The notes under the pieces: model-generated | What the model was told of the DNA's origin: nothing | The model's database searches: none | Seen by the model: the letters and a program-made list of their open reading frames with translations, nothing else | Origin: Xiphias gladius | Taxonomy: Eukaryota; Chordata; Actinopteri; Istiophoriformes; Xiphiidae | Length of the DNA: 64,000 nt | Assembly: GCF_016859285.1 (NCBI RefSeq) | Contig: NC_053412.1 | Coordinates: forward strand, 7,034,426 to 7,098,425 | Direction of reading: 5' to 3' | Position numbers and translations under genes: made by a program | In this document: one piece after another, positions 58,127 to 64,000 of the stretch | Layout: the number at the start of each line of letters is the position of its first letter | Numbering within the stretch: the stretch's first letter is position 1

Positions 58127-60426
58127 CTACTTCAGTGAATTCACGAGCATTTGCTTGAACTTCTCCATATCGACTTTCTTCATGATGCTGGCCTTGTGTT
58201 TCTTGTCCAGCTGCTGCATGTAGTCCAGCACCATCATGCCCCGGGTGTAGGCCCCCTCCAACTCCACTGTCACTGCGACCTGGAGGAGGAAGAGAAGAAG
58301 CTGCCGCAAAATGATCTGAGCTGAAGTGTTCTGAGCTTCGCGCGGATTAAAAAGCAGGAGTCGCTCACCTCTTCGTCCTCTGTAATAAACTTGTCCGCGA
58401 TGGCCGCCACCATGGCGTAGGTGTCACAGGAATTGAACCCTCCTCCTTCTGTGATTTCCTTTTTATAGTCTGCTGACTGAGCTTTCTGCAAAAACAATAA
58501 ATGTTTAGACTTGTCGGCCAAGGCATAAGGAGACTGAGGAGCAGCTGCCACTGGAGGCCCCAAAAAACATCTATGGGTTTCTTATATCAGGATTAAGATA
58601 ATTGAGAAATTGTAACTAGCTTTTACTGGCCCATTTTGCGGCGGGGCTGAAAGGGTCATTCTGCTTAGAGCCCCGATAAAGGCTTGCGCTGACCCTGGCG
58701 ACCATTTTGGAAATCCCAGGAAAATATAATTGAATAGTGCAACCTTTGATGGATTTTAAAACATTTGGATAACACCTGACTTGCAGGAGGACAGCAAGAC
58801 TAGTGAGAGCACAGTAACCCTACTGATAACATTGCATAAATATCTATTTGTGCGAACATGCTTGGATTCACTGGTGGTATTGTATAACCTTCCAGTTAAG
58901 GAAATGGTGTGAAATGTACCGATTTCATGATGCTTTTTGTCAGTTTTGCTAGTTTCACCACAACTTGACAATTTCCTTCTCATTACCACTCTCACCGTCA
59001 TTGAAAGGCGCGAAATCTTTTTCATGAAGGCGGCCTTCTCCGTTTTTTCGCCCAGCCACTGGTCACAGAAACACTGAGGGGAGAAAAACATTGAGTGATC
59101 AATGTACGAATGAAGTCCATCAACTCATCATAAAAAGGGCCTTTCTACATCACTTTTAACATGTTACTTTAAACAGCGCAGCAAGTCTTTGCTCTGTTAG
59201 TTTAAACTTTATTGTTTTGTAAATCCAAGCAATCCTTGGGTTAAAAAAAGAAACTGTTCTTCAGATAATGCTAACTGTCCATGATTATATTTAAAGCAAC
59301 GAAGGGTTAAGGTCGCTCTTCAAGTTGTGTTTTTTCAGCCTCACCCACGGCAGGCTGTTCCTGCAGCTGAACTCCCAGGTGGCGATGTGGGTGGGGCAGG
59401 TGTAGCGGTCCAAAACCACGAAGGCAGCCTCAGGGTCGGCCACGAAGTTAAACTCTCCACACATCGTGGTGTTCCCCCTGGCTGCACACAATCATCGTTC
59501 TCGTAACGCAAGTGCAGAGATGCAAATCACAGGAGAAGAACCGAAGATATAGCCCACTGAATGTATATTTCAAAGCTAAGGACAGATGACCTACAGTCAG
59601 TGTTTCCTCCCATGATGTAGAGCGCCTTCAGTTTCTCGGGGAAGGAAGGGTCCAGTTGCACTGCGACAGCCAGGTTAGTGAGAGGGGCCATGGCCACGAG
59701 AGTCACCTGTAGACAGCAACGGAAAAGCAACACATTTTTTCATTTCGCATCATCTTTTAATGGCTCTGTTGGACATATTGGTAACGAGAGAGGAGGCTGA
59801 TGTTGCTGGTCAAAAGTTCTGGAATGAAAATAAACCCTAGCAAGATGTTTGATAAAGCAGACTGTAGTCCTGTAGAGCTGTTATGGTGAAGATAGTGTGT
59901 GTGTGTCCGTGTGTCCTTGCGTTTGTCTCACCTCTCCAGGGTTCTGTTTCACAATCTTGATCATGGCTTGCGCAGCTTTTTTCTTCTGCAGCAGCTCCAG
60001 GCCTGGAGCATCCGGGTCTGGGACGTCACCCAGCCCGTCCTTCCCGTGGTAATCCCCAGCGTGTTGTTTACGGGCCAGCAGCGGCTTCGAGCAGCCACGA
60101 TACACTGGGATCTGTAGGACACGATAGGGTTGCGCTTCATACAACATCATGGGTGAAGTTCAAACTTTCAAACCCCCTAAATCCAACCACTCGATCCCCA
60201 ACCAAGCAGAGGGAACCGCCGACACACAGTCACCCATTACACTCACATCCAGCCTGTTGCAGACTTTCAGGACCCGCAGCGTGTTCTTGAGGACGTTCTC
60301 CAGGGGTGTGTTGCCATGGCAGCAGGTGATCCCCAAAATCTCCACATCGGGGGCTGCGAGGGCCACCATGATGGCCTGAGCATCATCCACCCCTGTGTCC
60401 GCGTCAATGATCAGCTTCTTCTTCAT
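58127..60426 (-). CDS. Inosine-uridine-type nucleoside hydrolase, tandem copy B
   Basis: Same family and same architecture as copy A, its downstream neighbour in the same orientation. Seven coding exons: 60426-60247, 60111-59932, 59706-59595, 59481-59345, 59073-58996, 58485-58369, 58279-58127. Their lengths (180, 180, 112, 137, 78, 117, 153) equal those of copy A one for one, and the product is again 318 residues. Motifs: IIDADTGVDDAQAIM, ITCCHGNTPL, VTLVAMAPLTNLAVAV, IMGGNTD, CGEFNFVADPEAA, FNSCDTYAMVAAIAD. All splice donors are conventional. It is intact. The proteins differ most in exons 5 and 6, which form part of the active-site cap in this fold, so the copies may differ in substrate preference (inference). 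Confidence 0.91.
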
Positions 60427-60429
60427 CCT

Positions 60430-62130
60430 ACCTTAAACGAGAGGGAAAAGTTCCCCTGTGAAGTGTGGTAGTTTCTAATAATACACACAGGTCTGGAGAT
60501 AATGTTCACTGGTTGCTCGTTCATGGATTGTAGTCTATTGGAGCAGTGTTCCTGTTTAATTAAAGTCAAAAGCTGCTCTACTGGTTCACCAATGGTGGCT
60601 GAGAGAGCTCAAGGCAGTGGAATTTACGAGCCCACACGCAAATGGATAGGTTTAAGCATGCCACGGTTTTTTTTAAAGGAAATATACAGCATAATTAAAG
60701 TTAAAAGTTACAACTTGACAGAAAGTAGTTGCTTAAGACTGCAGTAACAGTCTTCAATTGTGTCCACAGTTGTACAGCGATGCAGCAAGACACGAAAGAT
60801 GTATTTTAAAGAGGTTCGGCATCTCGAGCCTAGGGTATAAACGAAAGCACCGTACCGCGGGTTGGAAACAACAATTGTCGGCGCAGCATGGGGCATGTGA
60901 TGCGATCAACCTGAGTTTTAAGCTTTTTTAAGCACATTTTTTTCCCCGTTGCTCAAAAGACTTCGCGCAAACCTTTATAAGCCACGCCAGACATGTATAA
61001 GACTTACAGTTAAACACTTGAAACGTCTTGTAATGATAATAATATCGTTAATACAATAATATCATAATAAGCATAATGCACGTAGATGACAGAAACAGAT
61101 GGTAATAACTTTGTTTTTTAGAACCATTTTTTTTTTTTTGGGTGTCCTTCCAGTACTCGGTTCATACTAATACCTTCAACGTTAAATGTCCATTCGTTTG
61201 AAAATGGCCTATAATTGCAGTAAAATGTTAAGTCCCCACCTTGAGAGTCCTCAATCCTCAATCCTGGAGCAGCAGAAAGTGCACATGCAGTACGACGGTA
61301 ACTCCGTCGAACATTTTGCACAGCTTCAGCCAGTGCGTGTGGTGTGGCCAAAAAAAACAAACAAACAAAAAAACCCCAACTGACGCCCACGTCGCAATCG
61401 TTAATCTCGCTGCAGGATGGTGCGAGTCTGATCTCCGCAGAGTCGTCGAGCCCGTTGTTGGCGGCAGCGGCGGAGCGGCGACGGGGGGGGGGGCAAGTCC
61501 TTAACCTGGGATCCGCCCGCCAGGACGCCAGGTTTAGCAAGGTTTCCACTGCGGGACTCGAACCGCGGCTAGTTATGACCAAAACCATCACGATTATGCA
61601 TGTGATTTATAGATGCATATTAAAAAACCCCACCCACGTTAGTGACACTGGTTGCCGGGGAAGCAAAGGGTTGTATTTTAGGAGAGGTAACTTGCAAGAA
61701 CAGGAAGATAATGGGGTTAAATTTGCACTGAGTCGGGACCAGCGCCCCCTGAGCCGGTATCCTTCGGCGAAAGTCTCTAATTCAGTCACTCGGAGCCTCT
61801 TTTCTCCCCTAATTTTCCCTCCTTCCTCCAGAGAAAGAGAAAGAGAGCAAAGCTTATCTGTTTGAAAGCATTTCTTGTCACTCTGACTTAACAGAAAGAT
61901 GCCTTTACAGTCCACCTGCTGTAAAAAATGTTGACGACTTTATTATGATAAGAAGAAGGAAGGAGGGAAAAAAAACACAGCAGGTGCGGAATGTTATCGT
62001 CTTTAATAGTAAAAATAAAGAATAAACAGTACAAATGTTATTGCTTTTATACATTGTGGTAGTTGGATTTGTTCACCTTCACCTTACCGTGACTGATTTT
62101 CTTTAGGACAAAATACTAATATATTATGAT
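60430..62130. other. Region upstream of nucleoside hydrolase copy B
   Basis: An acceptor TTTAAG lies 5 bases before the copy B start codon, so a noncoding exon is expected somewhere here. The GC-rich block at 61390-61570, with a G run at 61485-61494, is the best promoter candidate. No gene was recognised. Confidence 0.45.
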
Positions 62131-62134
62131 ATCG

Positions 62135-62140
62135 TTTATT
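62135..62140 (-). terminator. ptk2b: Poly(A) signal for the ptk2b-like gene
   Basis: AATAAA on the minus strand, about 110 bases past the stop codon at 62248. Confidence 0.6.
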
Positions 62141-62247
62141 TAGCATGAATCCTGGAGCAGCGGCTTTTTTTTTTTTTTTTTTGTTAAACCCAATTAAAAC
62201 TCCGCGTCCTTGTTTGAAAAAACAAAACAAAAAACAGTCCACTTCAA

Positions 62248-63491
62248 TCAGGGGTGCCCTGCGGCGCTCTCCCCTCCTCCCCCTCCTCCCCCCGCGCCCT
62301 GCGCGTCGGTGCTGGGCTTGGCCAGGTTGGCCCTGACCCGAGCCTGGTCCACGGCGTCCAGCAGATTTTTGGAGTCGAGCGCGAGGGTGTGCGCGGCCGC
62401 CAGCATCTGCCGCTGGCACTCCTCCCTCAGGGTCGTCACGAGGTTCTGCTGGGCCAGGCGCATCTTGCCGATCAGCTCCCCCAGGTCCTTGTTCAGCAGC
62501 TTCTTGGTGCCCTCGATCTGGGACGGAGAGTGGAGAGACGATCACGTGACACGGTGCGGTCAGGCCTCAGTTTCTCCGTAATGACAAGAGTTGGAGAAGT
62601 TACACAGACGAGAGTCGGTCTGTGCAGAATTCAGGTACTTAAATGCTGTGTTCTTGAAATGTAATGTGCGGTTATTTCGATGCATTTATGTAAAAGGTCT
62701 CCTGGTTTTTGGTTTTTAGTAGATTTTTACCCAATAAAAATCCCGGATTTCAACGGCAGCAGAATAGTTTAAAGTGATTTTTTTTCAGTCCGCAAGCACC
62801 CAAAAGTAAACCAGCTAAACCCCCTGCATCAAGAGCTTCTCCGAAAATCTTCTGAAAAAAAAAACAAAAAATAAACTGCTAGTGATGCGCTGTAATGTGA
62901 AATCCTGCACCGACGCGGATAAATCAAACGATGGGCGGTGCACCTACCTCGGCGGTGACAGAGCTGTGCAGCGAGGGCAGGATCTCATCAACGCTGCGAA
63001 TCAGGCCGCGGAGAGTGACGCCCACCGTCTGAGGGTGGACGAGGTGGGAGAGGTAAATGATCGAGGAGGAAAAGAAGAGATAGAGATGCAGCGGCGGTCC
63101 CCTCGCAGACCGCGCGCGGAAGGGGACCTACCTTGACAGCGTTGGGGTACTCGGCGGCGGGCAGGTGGCCGACGTCGTTCTTCAGCTGGACCACCTGCTT
63201 CACCATCAGCATGACGCCGGTGTACACCTGATCCCCCGATCGGTCCAGCTCGGCCGTGGGACGAGGCTGCGATTGCAAAGCGACACCACTGCCTCAGTTT
63301 CCCGTGACCGCGTGCGACAAATAAAGCTACACTTCAGTGCTTAAAAAAAAAAAAAAAAAAAGCCAGCTGGACGAAACATCCAGTTTTTTAGTCGTATTTA
63401 CAGCTTTGATTGTGTTTTCTCAAGATTTTTCTTTCTTTTTTTTTTTTTACCTGTGCGACTGGAGGAGGCGTTGGGGGCTTATCTGGAGGAC
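62248..63491 (-). CDS. ptk2b: PTK2B (PYK2)-like focal adhesion kinase, C-terminal FAT domain only
   Basis: PYK2 is a cytoplasmic tyrosine kinase activated by calcium and integrin signals; its C-terminal FAT four-helix bundle binds paxillin. Four last exons are visible: 63491-63451 (proline-rich, ending PPTPPPVAQ), 63266-63132 (PRPTAELDRSGDQVYTG..., helix 1), 63028-62948 (TVGVTLRGLIRSVDEILPSL), 62517-62248 (IEGTKKLLNKDLGELIGKMR..., KNLLDAVDQARVRANLAKP, then stop). Phases close. Wording such as IEGTKKLLNKDL, MRLAQQN and AVDQAR...ANLA follows PTK2B rather than PTK2. After the FAT domain the protein runs on about 20 residues with a run of glycines, longer than the short human PTK2B tail. A donor-like CG/GTGAGTCC sits at the extreme right edge, so the preceding exon lies just outside. 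Kinase and FERM domains are not in the window. A fish ptk2b duplicate (a or b) cannot be told apart. Confidence 0.82.
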
Positions 63492-63493
63492 CT

Positions 63494-63516
63494 GACACAC
63501 ACACACACACACACAC
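63494..63516 (-). repeat. (TG)n run forming the acceptor of a ptk2b-like exon
   Basis: On the gene strand about 10 TG units end in TCAG at 63492, directly before exon sequence. Confidence 0.9.
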
Positions 63517-63540
63517 AGAGAAAAAGCTGCATGTCTGCTC

Positions 63541-63546
<6 letters not shown>

Positions 63547-63592
<46 letters not shown>
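63547..63592. repeat. (CA)n microsatellite
   Basis: About 23 perfect CA units in a ptk2b-like intron. Confidence 0.98.
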
Positions 63593-63593
<1 letters not shown>

Positions 63594-64000
63594 TCACATT
63601 TTCTGTACATAAATATGACGCCGTCTAGATGGCGCAATAACGTTTCCCGCACTTCTCATACAATATCCGGTGAAGTCTGCTCTTTAACGTCTCACATTTC
63701 ACATCCATTCTCTGTCTCGTCATATATTGTTACTGGTGTACGTGCCACCTCCGCGCTGCAGTCAATCTCCCGGACGCATTCGCGCAGCGCGTCTCTATTC
63801 ACACACTCCGGTAAGTTGGGCAGAGGCTCTACTTTTCGCGCGCACCCTACTTTCTTTTCCAGGGGAGTGTCCAACACCGGAGGGAGCTTCGGGGCTCGGA
63901 CATCGCGAGTGTAAACGGGTTAGGAAGAAAAAAAAAAAAATCAAAGCTTGTTTGAGGTGGGCTACCGGATGAAGTGGGGTCCCTTGGAATGGACTCACCG
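63593..64000 (-). other. ptk2b-like intron reaching the right edge
   Basis: No exon was recognised. The last bases read as a splice donor (GTGAGT) on the minus strand at 63998, so at most two bases of the next exon are included. The stretch is CpG-richer than the other introns. Confidence 0.5.

Noticed and set aside
61545-61600. tRNA-like T-arm (GGTTCGAGTCC on the minus strand)
   Set aside because: The flanking acceptor, D and anticodon arms cannot be built at the right spacing, so it is not a tRNA gene; it may be a chance match or a remnant of a tRNA-derived repeat.
63780-63870. Plus-strand exon/intron look-alike (CCG/GTAAGTTGG and TTTTCCAG/GGGAG)
   Set aside because: The splice-like pair lies on the strand opposite the ptk2b-like gene, encloses a very short intron, and the flanking frames match nothing known.

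Overview
The window is vertebrate nuclear DNA, most likely from a teleost fish and probably a percomorph-type one. The genes are multi-exon with GT-AG introns and vertebrate-specific families. The introns hold many (CA)n/(TG)n microsatellites and several degenerate dispersed repeats of the kind that fill fish genomes. Two tandem nucleoside hydrolase genes, a family that fish keep and mammals lack, support this. I assembled every coding model by hand from splice sites and reading-frame phase; the phases close exactly in all seven genes. No long transposon ORF, RNA gene or CRISPR array was seen.

Layout. 1-30.2 kb: the minus-strand creb3l1 gene (ER-membrane bZIP transcription factor). Nine coding exons are visible. 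The C-terminal half of the zipper, the membrane helix and the lumenal domain lie beyond the left edge. Two introns of about 10 kb make up most of this part and carry repeats. 30.2-36 kb: creb3l1 CpG-rich promoter, then an intergenic region with one dispersed repeat and an unassigned CpG-rich block near 34 kb. 36.2-40.2 kb: a complete seven-exon minus-strand gene for a RERG/RASL11-type Ras-like protein of 198 residues whose GTPase motifs are strikingly altered. 41.5-49.3 kb: complete minus-strand ndufs1 (complex I 75 kDa subunit, 731 residues, 18 coding exons plus a 5' noncoding exon). 50.0-54.2 kb: plus-strand unc50, head-to-head with ndufs1 over about 0.7 kb. 54.6-57.3 kb and 58.1-60.4 kb: two tandem minus-strand nucleoside hydrolase genes with identical exon lengths. 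62.1-64 kb: the 3' end of a minus-strand ptk2b-like focal adhesion kinase gene (FAT domain), continuing past the right edge.

The genes do not form one pathway; this is an ordinary vertebrate gene neighbourhood. The most unusual signals are: (i) simple repeats placed directly at splice sites, including several 3' splice sites whose pyrimidine tract is a (TG)n run, and a creb3l1 zipper exon flanked by complementary (UG)n and (CA)n runs; (ii) the Ras-like protein lacking most residues needed for normal GTP hydrolysis; (iii) patchwork identity between the two nucleoside hydrolase copies, which suggests gene conversion.
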